DNA of 64,000 nt from Halarcobacter sp. (GTDB lineage Bacteria; Campylobacterota; Campylobacteria; Campylobacterales; Arcobacteraceae): positions 62,001 to 126,000 of the forward strand of contig JAQYVX010000006.1 of assembly GCA_030145305.1 (NCBI GenBank), read 5' to 3'. This document shows positions 26,954 through 37,258 of this stretch, in pieces (the stretch's first letter is position 1; every line of letters starts with the position of its first letter). The position numbers and the translations under genes are program-made. The notes under the pieces are model-generated. The model saw nothing but the letters and a program-made list of their open reading frames with translations. It made no database searches and was not told where the DNA came from.

Positions 26954-29119
26954 TTACGATTTTTGTATTTTTAATTTAATAGAGACTCTTAGCCCTATAT
27001 TTGTATTCTCTGCATATATCTTTCCATTCATTTTTTCTTCTATAATTAGCTTGGCCATATATAATCCTATTCCATGGCCATTCTCTTTTGTAGTGAAATA
27101 TGGGTCAAATATTTTATCCAAGTTAGATTCTTCAATTCCTCCTGCATTATCTTCTATTTCAATAAGTATACTTTCCTTAATCTTTTTAATATTAATTTTT
27201 ATAAATCCATCTTTTAATTTTCTTATTTTTCTTTGACTTATTATTGCTTGTTTTGCATTATTTACAACATTTAATAAAGTTTGCATTAGTTCATTTTTAT
27301 AGCCTAAAACTTGTAAATCATTTTTTGTCTCTTCATTTATTTCTAGTTTTATATAATTGTATTTTATATTATGATGAATAATTTCCATCATCTTTTTTAA
27401 TGCATCTTTTATATTAAATACACTTTTATTAGTAGACGGCATAATAAACGTTTGAAAATCATCTATAGTATTTGCCATATATTTTACTTGAACCATAATA
27501 TCATTTACATATTCATTATTTTTTTCATCTAATTCTTTATTTGGGAAATTATTTGACTGTAATTGCACTATTGTTGAAATTTCAATTAAAGGTGTTTTCC
27601 ATTGATGTGCAATAGAAGAAAAAATTTCCCCAATCTCTGCTAGTTTTGATTGCTGAATAATAAAACCTTGTTGTTTTTGTTTTTCATTTAAGGCTTTTTT
27701 TTCTTTTGTAATATCTGTTAAAATTGTTACATATCCACTTGTGTTAAAAATATCTTCACTATATGGAGTCTTATCAATTAAATAAATTAATTCTTCACCT
27801 TGATTATCATATATTTTCAGTTCTTTATTTTCAATATTTTCTGGCAATCTTTTAATTAAAAAATCTGATAAGGTATCCACATTTTTTAATTCTGATAACT
27901 CTATAAATTTTGTATTTGAGTCTACTATTGAACCATTTGTATCATGCCAAAGAATAGGACTTTTAATAGCATTTAATAAAACTTTATTAAATAGAATTCT
28001 TTGTTCAAGAAGTTTACTACTTTTTATTCGTAAAAATAGGTTATGCATTAAGGCAATTACTAAAAAAACAAAAAGAGGGAAAATAATAAAAATAAAATTT
28101 ATAAAAAACCTATTCTCTTCAAAATATGAAAGTGAGGAATTTACATATGAAAAAGGTTTATGCAAGAAAAGAGGTTTAATATCAAATTTTTTTGCTTGCT
28201 TATAATCAAAAATATAGCTGTAAGAGTTAGCAGTAGAAATGGAGGAATGTTGTTTTGCTCCTGTTAAAATATCCACTATATTTTTCCCTGCATGGATTCC
28301 TAATGATTCAATATCTAATAACTTCCCTCCAACTCCTCCTTTTCCTATAAGTTGTGTATCTGTAATAAAAACAGGAAGTTTTGCATTATTTATAAAAAAG
28401 ATTTTGTCTTTATTTGTGACTTCTTTTCCTTTACTATCTTTATCAAATTTTATAAAAAGTATTGCCTCGTCTTTTTTAGAAATTGCAAATTTTTTATTTA
28501 ATTCATCAAATGAAATATCTTTTATATATTCTATTTTATACTTAAGGTTTAAGTCTTTAGTAAAATTATCAAAACTAATATCTTCATCATCTATATATTT
28601 ATTTTTTTTATCGATTATGTATAATTTTTTTATTTTAGGTATTAAAGTAGAAATAATTTCAAAGTTTTCAGAAATAGCCCGCTTTTTAATTAAACCTGAT
28701 ATTTTTTTTTCAAAATCTAATAACTGAATCTTTTTTTTTGAAAAATGTTCGAGTCCTACAAAATATATAGGCTGATTATTTGTTATTTCATTGTAGTTTT
28801 CTAATATAAAATCATAAGCAAATTCATCAACTGTAATAATTAAATCATAATTGTTATACTCAAATTGTAACTTATACAATTCTATAAGTTTCGCTAAATA
28901 GTCTGGCTTGTTCATTCTCAAGCCATCCATGTACAATATAGTACTAGAAATATCATTCTCATAAAATACATTTTGCATATTTGATATTACTGTATCACTC
29001 CATTGAAAACCTTTGTGATAAGAGTTTATAATTAATACATTTTTAAATTCTTTTGCCTCTAAAAAAGAAGTAAAAATAAAAAAATAAAAGATACAAAAAT
29101 ATAAAATATTTTTTTTCAA
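26954..29119 (-). CDS. Membrane histidine kinase with ABC-type substrate-binding sensor
   Basis: A 721-residue sensor kinase. A signal peptide/anchor (residues 1-22) is followed by a periplasmic domain (about 23-335) resembling the ABC substrate-binding family seen in many Arcobacter kinases, with repeated motifs FKNVLIINSYHKGFQWSD and YFVGLEHFSKK. A membrane segment (about 340-362) leads to a PAS-like region and the kinase core: phospho-acceptor His505 in SIAHQWKTPL, N box NVVNNAKQAI, G1 EDNAGGIEE and G2 GHGIGLYMAK. All ATP-site motifs are intact. The ligand is unknown. No response regulator is adjacent. Confidence 0.92.
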   Translation of the reverse strand: MKKNILYFCIFYFFIFTSFLEAKEFKNVLIINSYHKGFQWSDTVISNMQNVFYENDISSTILYMDGLRMNKPDYLAKLIELYKLQFEYNNYDLIITVDEFAYDFILENYNEITNNQPIYFVGLEHFSKKKIQLLDFEKKISGLIKKRAISENFEIISTLIPKIKKLYIIDKKNKYIDDEDISFDNFTKDLNLKYKIEYIKDISFDELNKKFAISKKDEAILFIKFDKDSKGKEVTNKDKIFFINNAKLPVFITDTQLIGKGGVGGKLLDIESLGIHAGKNIVDILTGAKQHSSISTANSYSYIFDYKQAKKFDIKPLFLHKPFSYVNSSLSYFEENRFFINFIFIIFPLFVFLVIALMHNLFLRIKSSKLLEQRILFNKVLLNAIKSPILWHDTNGSIVDSNTKFIELSELKNVDTLSDFLIKRLPENIENKELKIYDNQGEELIYLIDKTPYSEDIFNTSGYVTILTDITKEKKALNEKQKQQGFIIQQSKLAEIGEIFSSIAHQWKTPLIEISTIVQLQSNNFPNKELDEKNNEYVNDIMVQVKYMANTIDDFQTFIMPSTNKSVFNIKDALKKMMEIIHHNIKYNYIKLEINEETKNDLQVLGYKNELMQTLLNVVNNAKQAIISQRKIRKLKDGFIKINIKKIKESILIEIEDNAGGIEESNLDKIFDPYFTTKENGHGIGLYMAKLIIEEKMNGKIYAENTNIGLRVSIKLKIQKS

Positions 29120-29208
29120 ACTTTTCCTTTATATCCTAATTTGCAATAGTATAAATTATATATACTTAAATTACTCATTACATTAACATTTTGTTTAAAT
29201 AAATTAGT

Positions 29209-29214
29209 TATAAT
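29209..29214 (+). promoter_or_regulatory. -10 box of argD
   Basis: A perfect TATAAT 28 bp before the argD start, with an AGAGGAA ribosome site between. No clear -35 box. Confidence 0.6.
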
Positions 29215-29242
29215 TTCAAGACTTAAAAAGAGGAAACAATTT

Positions 29243-30427
29243 ATGTTAGAACAATTAGATAAAGAGTATGTTTTACATACTTATCCAAGAAATTATGTTA
29301 ATTTCAAAAAAGGAATTAACGCTACATTATTCGATGAAAATCAAAAAGATTATATAGATTTCACCTCAGGTATTGGTGTAGTTTCAGTAGGACATGGAAA
29401 TAAAGAGCTCTCCGATGCAATTTGTACGCAAGTAAATAATATAACTCATATTTCAAACTTATATGCTATTGAACCACAAGCAAAACTAGCTCAAAAAATT
29501 GCAAAATTAGCTCAAATGGATGTTGCAACTTTTTTTGGAAATTCAGGAGCTGAGGCAAATGAAGGAGCTATTAAAATTGCAAGAAAATATGGTGAGACTA
29601 AATTTGAAAATAAAAGATATAAAGTTATCACTTTAGAGCATTCTTTTCATGGAAGAACAATAACAACAGTTAAAGCAACGGGTCAAAACTCAATGCATTC
29701 TCCAAATTTTGCACCTTATCCTGATGGATTTTCTTATAATGATAAGATTGATGATATTTATAACTCAATTGATAATGAAACGGTTGCCGTTATGATTGAA
29801 CTTGTTCAAGGAGAAGGTGGAGTTCAGCCTTTTGAAAAAAAAGCTATCCAAGAACTTGCAAAATTTTTAAAAGAACAAGATATTTTATTAATCATCGATG
29901 AAGTTCAAACAGGTGCTTTTAGAACAGGTGAATTTTTAGCTTCAAATCTTTATGAAATACAACCTGATATTATTACTATGGCAAAAGGTTTAGGAGGAGG
30001 AGTTCCTATTGGTGCTGTTTTAACTAAACATAAAGATATTTTTCAACCAGGAGATCATGGTTCTACTTTTGGGGGAAACTATTTAAGTACAGCCGCTGCT
30101 AATAAAGTCCTTGATATTTTAGATGAACATAAAAACTCAGGAGCCTTAGATGAGACAATCATCTATTTTAATTTAAAACTAAATAAAATTTTTGAAGAAA
30201 ATAAAAATATCTTTACTCAAGAAGTAGGAATAGGATTAATGAGAGGTCTTAGAGTAAGAGATGCGGATACCTTAGCAGAAATAATACCAGCAGCTTTTAA
30301 TGAAGGTATTTTAGTTTTAAGAGCAGGTAAAAATACTTTAAGATTTTTACCACCTTTAACTATTTCTAAAATTGAAATAGATGAAGGATTTAAAAGGTTG
30401 GCAAATGCCCTTAACAAAATCAAATAA
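29243..30427 (+). CDS. argD: Acetylornithine aminotransferase
   Basis: A 394-residue class III aminotransferase for arginine (and possibly lysine) synthesis. The PLP Lys is in TMAKGLGGGVPIGA (about residue 248), with the LIIDEVQTGAFRTG strand (Asp contacting the PLP nitrogen) and FFGNSGAEANEGAIK. It is followed by a TolC-type gene whose start overlaps its last 23 bp. Confidence 0.93.
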   Translation: MLEQLDKEYVLHTYPRNYVNFKKGINATLFDENQKDYIDFTSGIGVVSVGHGNKELSDAICTQVNNITHISNLYAIEPQAKLAQKIAKLAQMDVATFFGNSGAEANEGAIKIARKYGETKFENKRYKVITLEHSFHGRTITTVKATGQNSMHSPNFAPYPDGFSYNDKIDDIYNSIDNETVAVMIELVQGEGGVQPFEKKAIQELAKFLKEQDILLIIDEVQTGAFRTGEFLASNLYEIQPDIITMAKGLGGGVPIGAVLTKHKDIFQPGDHGSTFGGNYLSTAAANKVLDILDEHKNSGALDETIIYFNLKLNKIFEENKNIFTQEVGIGLMRGLRVRDADTLAEIIPAAFNEGILVLRAGKNTLRFLPPLTISKIEIDEGFKRLANALNKIK

Positions 30428-31601
30428 ATCTTTACTTTTATCTCTTTGTTCTGTTTTACTATTTCCTGCATTTTTAAATGCACAAAATAATCAAAATGAT
30501 CAAATACTTTCAGAAGATAGATTAAATCTTTTTGAATATAGTAAAGAACAGAATAAAGAAAATAGTAGTAAGTTAAAGAAAGATTGGATTAATCCAATTA
30601 ATCTTTCTTACTCAAAAAGTTATGGAGATATATATGATTCTGTAAAGAGTTCAGTAACTATAAATCAACCAATTTTCAAAAGTGGGGGAATTTATAGTGC
30701 CATTAAATATGCAAATGCAACATATAAATACAATAATTTTGATATTGAAATACAAAAAAAAGAATTAATAAAAAATGTAACTACTATTCTTTTTAATCTT
30801 CATATTATAGATTTAAATATTTCAAAAAATGAAATACTTTTAAAAAATGCAAAGATAGATATTACAAGAAAAAAAGAACAAGTATTAAATGGTTTTTTAG
30901 ATACCTCATTTTTAGATAATTCAATTCTTGAAGCAAATAAGATTAAAAATGCAATTGCAGATTTACTTTTTCAAAAAGAAGAATTAAACAATAATTTTTC
31001 AAACCTAGCAAGTGGAGAATATAAAAGTTTTAATCTTCCAAAATTAAAAATCACAAATAAAAAGACTTTTTTAGATGAGAATATAGAACTAAAAAAAGTA
31101 AAAAGTGATATTGAACAAAAAGATTATTTTAAAGATATAACAGTTGCTAAATACCTTCCAACTATAAGTGTAAATGGAAGTCATACTCAATACCATGAAA
31201 GAAAAGATAACTTACCCTCAAATACAAATGTATATAGTTATGGAATTTCTGTCTCTATGCCTTTGGATGTAAGAACTTTTAATGATATTGAAACACAAAA
31301 AATTGAATACTTAAAAGCAAAAATTGATTTAAAAAATAAGATTTTAGAAGAAGAGAATTTCTATAATACAAAAATTGCAAATATCAAAATGCTAAACCGA
31401 AAGAAAAATATAGCTAAAGAGGATTATGAACTTTATAACTCTTTGCTAGAAATTATCGTCGAAGAAAAAGAGGCTGAACTTAAAACTCAAAGTGATGTGG
31501 ATACTCTTTCAAACTCTCAAAGAATAAAATCAATTGAGCTTAAGATTTACGATTTACAAGAGCAAATCGAACTTTTGGATTTATACTCTAAAATAATCTA
31601 A
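30405..31601 (+). CDS. TolC-family outer membrane channel-like protein
   Basis: I place the start at 30405 (Met-Pro-Leu-Thr-Lys), where AAAAGG lies 9 bp upstream and a proper signal peptide (about residues 1-27) results; the in-frame ATG at 30381 has no ribosome site. The roughly 398-residue mature protein is rich in long amphipathic helices with Lys/Glu/Asn repeats and has the TolC-like pattern of two similar halves, with YLPTISVNGS and YSYGISVSMPLDV marking beta strands. It lacks its pump partners nearby. Overlap with argD implies cotranscription. Confidence 0.75.
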   Translation: MPLTKSNKSLLLSLCSVLLFPAFLNAQNNQNDQILSEDRLNLFEYSKEQNKENSSKLKKDWINPINLSYSKSYGDIYDSVKSSVTINQPIFKSGGIYSAIKYANATYKYNNFDIEIQKKELIKNVTTILFNLHIIDLNISKNEILLKNAKIDITRKKEQVLNGFLDTSFLDNSILEANKIKNAIADLLFQKEELNNNFSNLASGEYKSFNLPKLKITNKKTFLDENIELKKVKSDIEQKDYFKDITVAKYLPTISVNGSHTQYHERKDNLPSNTNVYSYGISVSMPLDVRTFNDIETQKIEYLKAKIDLKNKILEEENFYNTKIANIKMLNRKKNIAKEDYELYNSLLEIIVEEKEAELKTQSDVDTLSNSQRIKSIELKIYDLQEQIELLDLYSKII

Positions 31602-31608
31602 TCTAAGC

Positions 31609-31637
31609 AAAAAGAAGAAGTTTTACTTCTTCTTTTT
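31609..31637. terminator. Bidirectional terminator between the TolC-like gene and pyk
   Basis: A 12-bp perfect inverted repeat (AAAAAGAAGAAG / CTTCTTCTTTTT) lies between two converging genes and ends in T runs on both strands. It also encodes the last Lys-rich codons of pyk. Confidence 0.82.
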
Positions 31638-33092
31638 TGGCTTTTTTTCTAAATTTAAATAATAATTCATCTCAGCTGGAGTTAAAATCTTAATTGTATT
31701 TGTACTACCTGGTTGTCCAACTGGATAACCAAATGTTGCTATATAAGTTCCTTGTTTATCCAAGTAACCTTTTTCTTCTAATTTTCGAAGCATCACTTGA
31801 ATCATTCTAGAAGCACCTGCTTCTTTAATTTTTGCAATTGGTTCAACACCCCAAAGTCCACACATTGGATTTAAAACTCTTCTTTGGTGAGAGAACATAT
31901 AAATATTAGTTTTAGGTCTATATCTAGAAATCTTTCTTCCTGATAAGCCTGAACTTGTTAAAGAAATAATACCTTTTGCTCCAATATCATCAGCTAGTTT
32001 TGTAGCTGTTCCTTGAATAACATCAAAATTATCATGGTAAGATAATTTATCATGCTTATCATATGGATAAATCTCTTCTGTTTTTGCAATAATTTTTGCC
32101 ATTGTTTCAACTGTATTAACAGGATCTACTCCAACTGCACTCTCTTCACTTAGCATAACAACATCTGTACCATCTAAAACAGCATTTGCAACGTCTGAAA
32201 TTTCAGCTCTTGTTGCTCTTTCATTATGTGTCATTGATAAAAGCATTTGTGTTGCAGTGATAACTGGAATACAAGCTTCGTTTGCTTTTTTTATAAGCTT
32301 TTTTTGAATAGTTGGAACTTCATAATAAGGAACTTCAATTCCTAAATCTCCACGTGCAACCATGATTCCATCAGAAACTTTTATGATTTCATCAATATTT
32401 TCTACAGCATCAAATTTTTCAATTTTTGCTATAAGTTTTCCTTTGTAATCACCAAGAAGTCTTCTTGCATTTAACATATCTTCTTTATTTTGAACAAAAG
32501 AAATTGCAAAATAATCAACTTTATTTTTAACACCCCAAGCTATATCTTCTTCATCTTTTTTAGTAATTACATCAATATCAATTACTGTATTTGGAAAGTT
32601 GATTCCTTTTTTAGAACTTAAAAGTCCATGATTCTCAATCACAGCTTTTACTTCATTTCCTATTTCTATAACTTTTGCTCTAATTGTTCCATCATATAAA
32701 TAGATATATTCATCTTTTTTTACTTTATCAAGAAGTTCTGGATAATTTGTAGATACTACATATTTTTTATCTGATTCTTTGTATCCAATTATTTCGTTTT
32801 TTACAAAAGTAATTTCATCTCCTGCAAAAAGTTCAAATTGTTCTTTTAATTCTCCAATTCTTACCTTTGGACCTGAAATATCTTGTAAAACTGCAATTGT
32901 TACATCTAAGTTATCCATAGCTGTTCTAATATTTTTTAAAGTTTCACTATGATATTCATGAGTTCCATGTGAAAAGTTTAGTCTAAACATATTTGCACCA
33001 GCTTTAATAAGCCCTTCAATTGTTTCTAAAGTATTACTTGCTGGTCCTAATGTTGCTAATATTTTTGTTTTTTTGTATGTTGTTTTATACAC
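31623..33092 (-). CDS. pyk: Pyruvate kinase
   Basis: A 489-residue glycolytic enzyme. Motifs include TLGPASN, MFRLNFSHGTHEYH, the active-site KIEKFDAVENI, MVARGDLGIEVP and the VITATQMLLSM region with NAVLDGTDVVMLSEE. A Lys-rich C-terminal tail (KKPKKKK) is encoded by the terminator hairpin. Single gene, convergent with the TolC-like gene. Confidence 0.97.
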   Translation of the reverse strand: MYKTTYKKTKILATLGPASNTLETIEGLIKAGANMFRLNFSHGTHEYHSETLKNIRTAMDNLDVTIAVLQDISGPKVRIGELKEQFELFAGDEITFVKNEIIGYKESDKKYVVSTNYPELLDKVKKDEYIYLYDGTIRAKVIEIGNEVKAVIENHGLLSSKKGINFPNTVIDIDVITKKDEEDIAWGVKNKVDYFAISFVQNKEDMLNARRLLGDYKGKLIAKIEKFDAVENIDEIIKVSDGIMVARGDLGIEVPYYEVPTIQKKLIKKANEACIPVITATQMLLSMTHNERATRAEISDVANAVLDGTDVVMLSEESAVGVDPVNTVETMAKIIAKTEEIYPYDKHDKLSYHDNFDVIQGTATKLADDIGAKGIISLTSSGLSGRKISRYRPKTNIYMFSHQRRVLNPMCGLWGVEPIAKIKEAGASRMIQVMLRKLEEKGYLDKQGTYIATFGYPVGQPGSTNTIKILTPAEMNYYLNLEKKPKKKK

Positions 33093-33199
33093 TTGGATTC
33101 TCCTAATAAATTTATGATAAATATAATTATATCTAAAATGATTTACATTCGAGTTACAAATTAATTAATAGAGTTCACTTTAATTTCACGAAAAAAGTC

Positions 33200-33205
33200 T
33201 ATAAT
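33200..33205 (+). promoter_or_regulatory. -10 box of the OmpA-like lipoprotein gene
   Basis: A perfect TATAAT 30 bp upstream of the start codon, followed by an AAAAGGA ribosome site. No clear -35 box. Confidence 0.62.
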
Positions 33206-33235
33206 GTAAATATCTAAATTAAAAGGATTAAAATC

Positions 33236-33976
33236 ATGAAAAAGTTAACACTTTTAAAACAATTTTCAGTAGTTACACTTATAGCTATTATGTTAGGTGC
33301 GTGTACTTCACAAAATAATCCACAAACCCCAACAAATAATACAAATATGTCAAAAACTCAAACAGGGGCATTAATTGGCGGAATTTTAGGTGCTGTAATT
33401 GGTGCTTCTTCAAAAGGTAGTAGTAAAGGAAAAAGAGCAATTATAGGTGGGGCTATTGGTGCTGCTGTTGGTGGTGGAATTGGTTACACAATGGAACAAC
33501 AAGCAAAAGAAATGGCTGATGAATTAGATACAAATGTAAATAATAATCCTAATGCAGTTTTAGATGTAGATAATGATTTAATTGTTTCAAATACTGATAA
33601 ATACGTAAAAATTATGTTGAGAGACAGTATGGTTTTTGAAACAAATAAAGCAACACCTACTTATGAAGCAGCAAGAAAAATTGCAAAGATTTCAGATGTT
33701 TTAAAAAAATATCCAAATACAATTGTTCAAGTTGTAGGATTTACAGATAGCAGAGGTTCATATGAATATAATCAAAAACTATCAGAACAAAGAGCATCAA
33801 ATGTAGGAAACACTATTTATAATAATGGTATACAAAATCGAATTTTTTCAAAAGGATGTTCTTTTAATAAAGCAGTTGCACCTAATACAAATGCTACAAA
33901 TATGGCTTTAAATAGAAGAGTTGAGATTTATTTATATGCAAATCAAAATGATATAATCGATGCTTGTGTAAGATAA
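33236..33976 (+). CDS. OmpA-family lipoprotein with glycine zipper
   Basis: A 246-residue lipoprotein: lipobox Leu-Gly-Ala-Cys (Cys about residue 23), a glycine-zipper segment (about 46-90, GALIGGILGAVIG and AIIGGAIGAAVGGGIGY) that may insert into the membrane, then an OmpA-like peptidoglycan-binding domain (about 120-245) with GFTDSRGSYEYNQKLSEQRA and NRRVEIYL. It should tether the outer membrane to the wall, like the YiaD group. Confidence 0.9.
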   Translation: MKKLTLLKQFSVVTLIAIMLGACTSQNNPQTPTNNTNMSKTQTGALIGGILGAVIGASSKGSSKGKRAIIGGAIGAAVGGGIGYTMEQQAKEMADELDTNVNNNPNAVLDVDNDLIVSNTDKYVKIMLRDSMVFETNKATPTYEAARKIAKISDVLKKYPNTIVQVVGFTDSRGSYEYNQKLSEQRASNVGNTIYNNGIQNRIFSKGCSFNKAVAPNTNATNMALNRRVEIYLYANQNDIIDACVR

Positions 33977-34011
33977 TCTTATAAATATCTTATTTTTGAT
34001 AAACTTTCAAA

Positions 34012-35055
34012 ATGAAAAAAAGTGAAAAAATTGTAAAACAAAAATTTAGTGACTATTTTAATAAATGGCTATATGGCGAAGCTGGCTATTATTCTAACTA
34101 TAAACAAATAGGAAAAGAGGGAGATTTTTATACTTCTGTTTCTACTTCCTCTTTTTTTGGTGGCAGCATTGGGAAAAGAATTGTAGATAGTATTAAAGAA
34201 GGAACTCTTTCTAAAGATACAACTATTGTTGAAATTGGAGCACATCATGGTTATTTACTTGCTGATGTGATTCAATTTATTTATACTTTAAATCCAAAAC
34301 TTTTAGAAACTTTAAATTTTGCAATTGTTGAAAGGTTTGAAAAACTTCAAGAACAACAAGTGAAATATTTAAAAGAGTGTTTTGGTGATGTTGTAAAAAT
34401 AAAACATTATAAAGATATTTGCCAAGTAAAACTTCCTCATGCTTTTATTCTTGCAAATGAGATATTTGATGCTTTTTCATGTGAATTAGTTTATACAAAT
34501 AAAGATAATATTTTACAAATGGCCTATGTAAATGAAAATATAAAAGCTCATGAAATAATTTTTGAAGATTGTACTGATGAGAAATTAATAGCACATTGTA
34601 AAAAATATAAAATCACAAAAGGTGAAGTTGGGCTTGGATATGAAGAGTTTATAAAAAATATTTCAAACAATATCAAAAAATTTGAATTTATAACTTTCGA
34701 TTATGGAGATAGAGTTCCACGAAATGATTTTTCCACAAGAATATACACAAATCATGAAGTTTTCCCGATTTTTGAAGAAAATCTAGATTTAAAAAAATAT
34801 TTTGCAAGTGCTGATATTACTTATGATGTTTATTTTACTCATCTTATTGATTGTTTTAAAAATTGCAAAATAGAAGATATTTCTTTTAAAACACAAATGT
34901 TGGCACTTGTTGATTTTGGAATTATTGAATTACTTGAAATACTAAAAGAAAATACAGATGAATCTACATATTTAAGAGAATCACAAAAAATAAAAATTCT
35001 TTTAGAACCTACAGGAATGGGTGACAGATTTAAAATGCTTCATGTAAAAAAATAG
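34012..35055 (+). CDS. MidA/NDUFAF7-like SAM-dependent methyltransferase
   Basis: A 347-residue protein of the family that includes mitochondrial NDUFAF7 (Complex I arginine methylation). Family motifs are GYYSNYKQIGKEGDFYTSVS near the N-terminus, the SAM-site strand TTIVEIGAHHGYLLADV (about residues 67-84), FILANEIFDAFSCE and FITFDYGDRVPR. The bacterial target is unknown. Start 35 bp after the upstream lipoprotein. Confidence 0.82.
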   Translation: MKKSEKIVKQKFSDYFNKWLYGEAGYYSNYKQIGKEGDFYTSVSTSSFFGGSIGKRIVDSIKEGTLSKDTTIVEIGAHHGYLLADVIQFIYTLNPKLLETLNFAIVERFEKLQEQQVKYLKECFGDVVKIKHYKDICQVKLPHAFILANEIFDAFSCELVYTNKDNILQMAYVNENIKAHEIIFEDCTDEKLIAHCKKYKITKGEVGLGYEEFIKNISNNIKKFEFITFDYGDRVPRNDFSTRIYTNHEVFPIFEENLDLKKYFASADITYDVYFTHLIDCFKNCKIEDISFKTQMLALVDFGIIELLEILKENTDESTYLRESQKIKILLEPTGMGDRFKMLHVKK

Positions 35056-35076
35056 CATTTTAAATTTTCCTCTTTC

Positions 35077-35454
35077 TTAGGAGTCACTTTTTTTTAATTC
35101 TAAATACTCTTCATCAGTGAAGATTCTTGATTTTGAAATAAATTGATAACCATGGTCTATTTCTACAGAAAAAGAATTTCCAAAAGCAGCATCTTCTTTT
35201 TTTACATCTACAATAATTTGAGAGTGTCTAAAATACTCAAATTGGTCTTTATCTATAAAAAACTCACAATCACAAAGTTCACCTAGTTTTACATTTCTAC
35301 TAGGAACATAAAAATCACCTTTTTCATAACACATTGGTGCAGTTCCATCACAACAACCTCCACTTTGATTAAAAACTAAATCTCCATGTTCTTTTTTAAG
35401 CATTTCAATAATTTTACTTGCTTCTTCTGTAACAATTACTCTTCTTAAGTCCAT
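35077..35454 (-). CDS. DUF779 protein (aldehyde dehydrogenase partner)
   Basis: A 125-residue protein with the DUF779 signature FNQSGGCCDGTAPMC, whose Cys pair may bind metal. DUF779 genes are regularly found beside acetaldehyde-type dehydrogenases, as here (88 bp downstream of the aldehyde dehydrogenase, same strand). Its activity is not known. Confidence 0.86.
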   Translation of the reverse strand: MDLRRVIVTEEASKIIEMLKKEHGDLVFNQSGGCCDGTAPMCYEKGDFYVPSRNVKLGELCDCEFFIDKDQFEYFRHSQIIVDVKKEDAAFGNSFSVEIDHGYQFISKSRIFTDEEYLELKKSDS

Positions 35455-35542
35455 GTTATTCCTTTTTGCTTTTTATCATAATTAAAAAATGCATAGAAGA
35501 TACTCTCCTATGCATTTTATATTTTTATCTTAATCTAAAGGC

Positions 35543-37039
35543 CTAGAAAAATCCTAATGCACTTTTATTGTAAGAAGTTAAAATATTTTTTGTATGTCTA
35601 TAAGAGTTTAACATCATCATATGAGTTTCTCTCCCAATACCTGATTTTTTATATCCTCCAAATGATGCATGAGATGGATATAAATGATAACAGTTAACCC
35701 AAACACGACCAGCTTGAATTTTTCTTGAAAAATTATGCAATTGATGGGCATCTCTTGACCATACTCCTGAACCCAATCCATAAATAGTGTCATTTGCAAT
35801 TTCTAAAGCTTCAGCTTCATCTTTAAAAGTAGTAACAGCAAGAACTGGCCCAAAAATTTCTTCTTGGAAAATTCTCATTTTATTATGCCCTTTGAAAATT
35901 GTTGGTTGAATATAGTTTCCATTTGGGAATGTTTCATTTTTATATTCAGCACCACCAATTAGACATTCAGCACCCTCTTCTTTTCCAATTTTAATATATT
36001 CTAAAATCTTTTCTTTTTGATTTTTAGAAGCTTGTGCTCCCATTTTAGTTGCAGGATCTAATGGATTTTCTTGAGAAATAGCTTTTACTCTTTCTAATAC
36101 TCTTGCCATAAATGGTTCATAAATTGATTCTTGAATTAATGCACGTGATGGACAAGTACATACTTCACCTGAATTAAATGCGAATAAAACTAAACCTTCA
36201 ATTGCTTTGTCAAAGAATTCATCATCTTTATCCATAATTGATTCCATAAAAATATTTGGAGATTTTCCACCAAGTTCTAAAGTAGAAGGAATAATATTTT
36301 CAGTTGCATATTGCATAATTAACTGACCAGTCGTAGTTTCACCTGTAAATCCAACTTTTTTAATATCTGGATGTGTTGCTAAATGTTTACCAATTTTTCC
36401 ACCAGCTCCATTAATAATATTAATTACTCCTTTTGGTAAAACTGCTTGAATCTCTTCCATCATAATTAAAATAGCCATTGGCGTAGCCGAAGCAGGTTTT
36501 AAAACAACACAATTTCCAGCAGCAATTGCAGGAGCAATTTTCCATGCAGCCATTAATAAAGGGAAATTCCAAGGAATAATTTGTGCAACAACACCTAAAG
36601 GCTCATAAACTTCTTGAGAAACTGTATCTCCATCTAAATCAGCAACTGTACCTGTTTCTGCTCTTATTACTGAAGCAAAATATCTAAAATGGTCAACAAC
36701 CAAAGGAACGTCAGCTGCTAAAGTTTCTCTAATTGCTTTACCATTATCTAAAGTCTCAGCAATTGCTAGTTGTTCTAGGTTTGCTTCAATTGCATCTGCA
36801 ATTTTATTTAACAAAGTAGATCTTTCTACTATTGAAGTATTTTTAAAAGATTCAAAAGCTAAAACACCAGCTGCAACAGCTGCATCAACATCTGCTTCAT
36901 TTGATCTAGGAATTCTAGTTAATACTTCACCATCTACAGGAGAGATATTATCAAAATACTCTGCACTAGCAGGAGGAATCCATTCTCCACCAATGAAGTT
37001 TTCATATTGCTCTTTAAATTTAGGTTTAGTGTATGCCAT
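35543..37039 (-). CDS. NAD-dependent aldehyde dehydrogenase
   Basis: A 498-residue aldehyde dehydrogenase in the style of ExaC/AldB. The cofactor site has IIPWNFPLLMAAWK, the general-base Glu is in TLELGGKSPNIF (about residue 260), and the nucleophile Cys in NSGEVCTCPSR (about residue 300). The extra Cys two residues on is common in the acetaldehyde group. Its DUF779 neighbour supports acetaldehyde or another short aldehyde as substrate. Confidence 0.93.
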   Translation of the reverse strand: MAYTKPKFKEQYENFIGGEWIPPASAEYFDNISPVDGEVLTRIPRSNEADVDAAVAAGVLAFESFKNTSIVERSTLLNKIADAIEANLEQLAIAETLDNGKAIRETLAADVPLVVDHFRYFASVIRAETGTVADLDGDTVSQEVYEPLGVVAQIIPWNFPLLMAAWKIAPAIAAGNCVVLKPASATPMAILIMMEEIQAVLPKGVINIINGAGGKIGKHLATHPDIKKVGFTGETTTGQLIMQYATENIIPSTLELGGKSPNIFMESIMDKDDEFFDKAIEGLVLFAFNSGEVCTCPSRALIQESIYEPFMARVLERVKAISQENPLDPATKMGAQASKNQKEKILEYIKIGKEEGAECLIGGAEYKNETFPNGNYIQPTIFKGHNKMRIFQEEIFGPVLAVTTFKDEAEALEIANDTIYGLGSGVWSRDAHQLHNFSRKIQAGRVWVNCYHLYPSHASFGGYKKSGIGRETHMMMLNSYRHTKNILTSYNKSALGFF

Positions 37040-37258
37040 TTTTTTTCCTTATAGTTTTTTTTATTTGAAGAAATTAAAGAGATTTTCTTGGCTCTAAAAC
37101 TTTTTCCATAACGAAAGCTTACTCTTAAATTATAGCCTGAATATAGCGAAGGAAAATCTTCTATAAATAGGGATTCAAGGCTAAAATAGCAATAAAATAG
37201 CAATATATATTTAAGAGTTTTTTAGAATCTTTTTCATAGATTATGTTACAATATTTTT

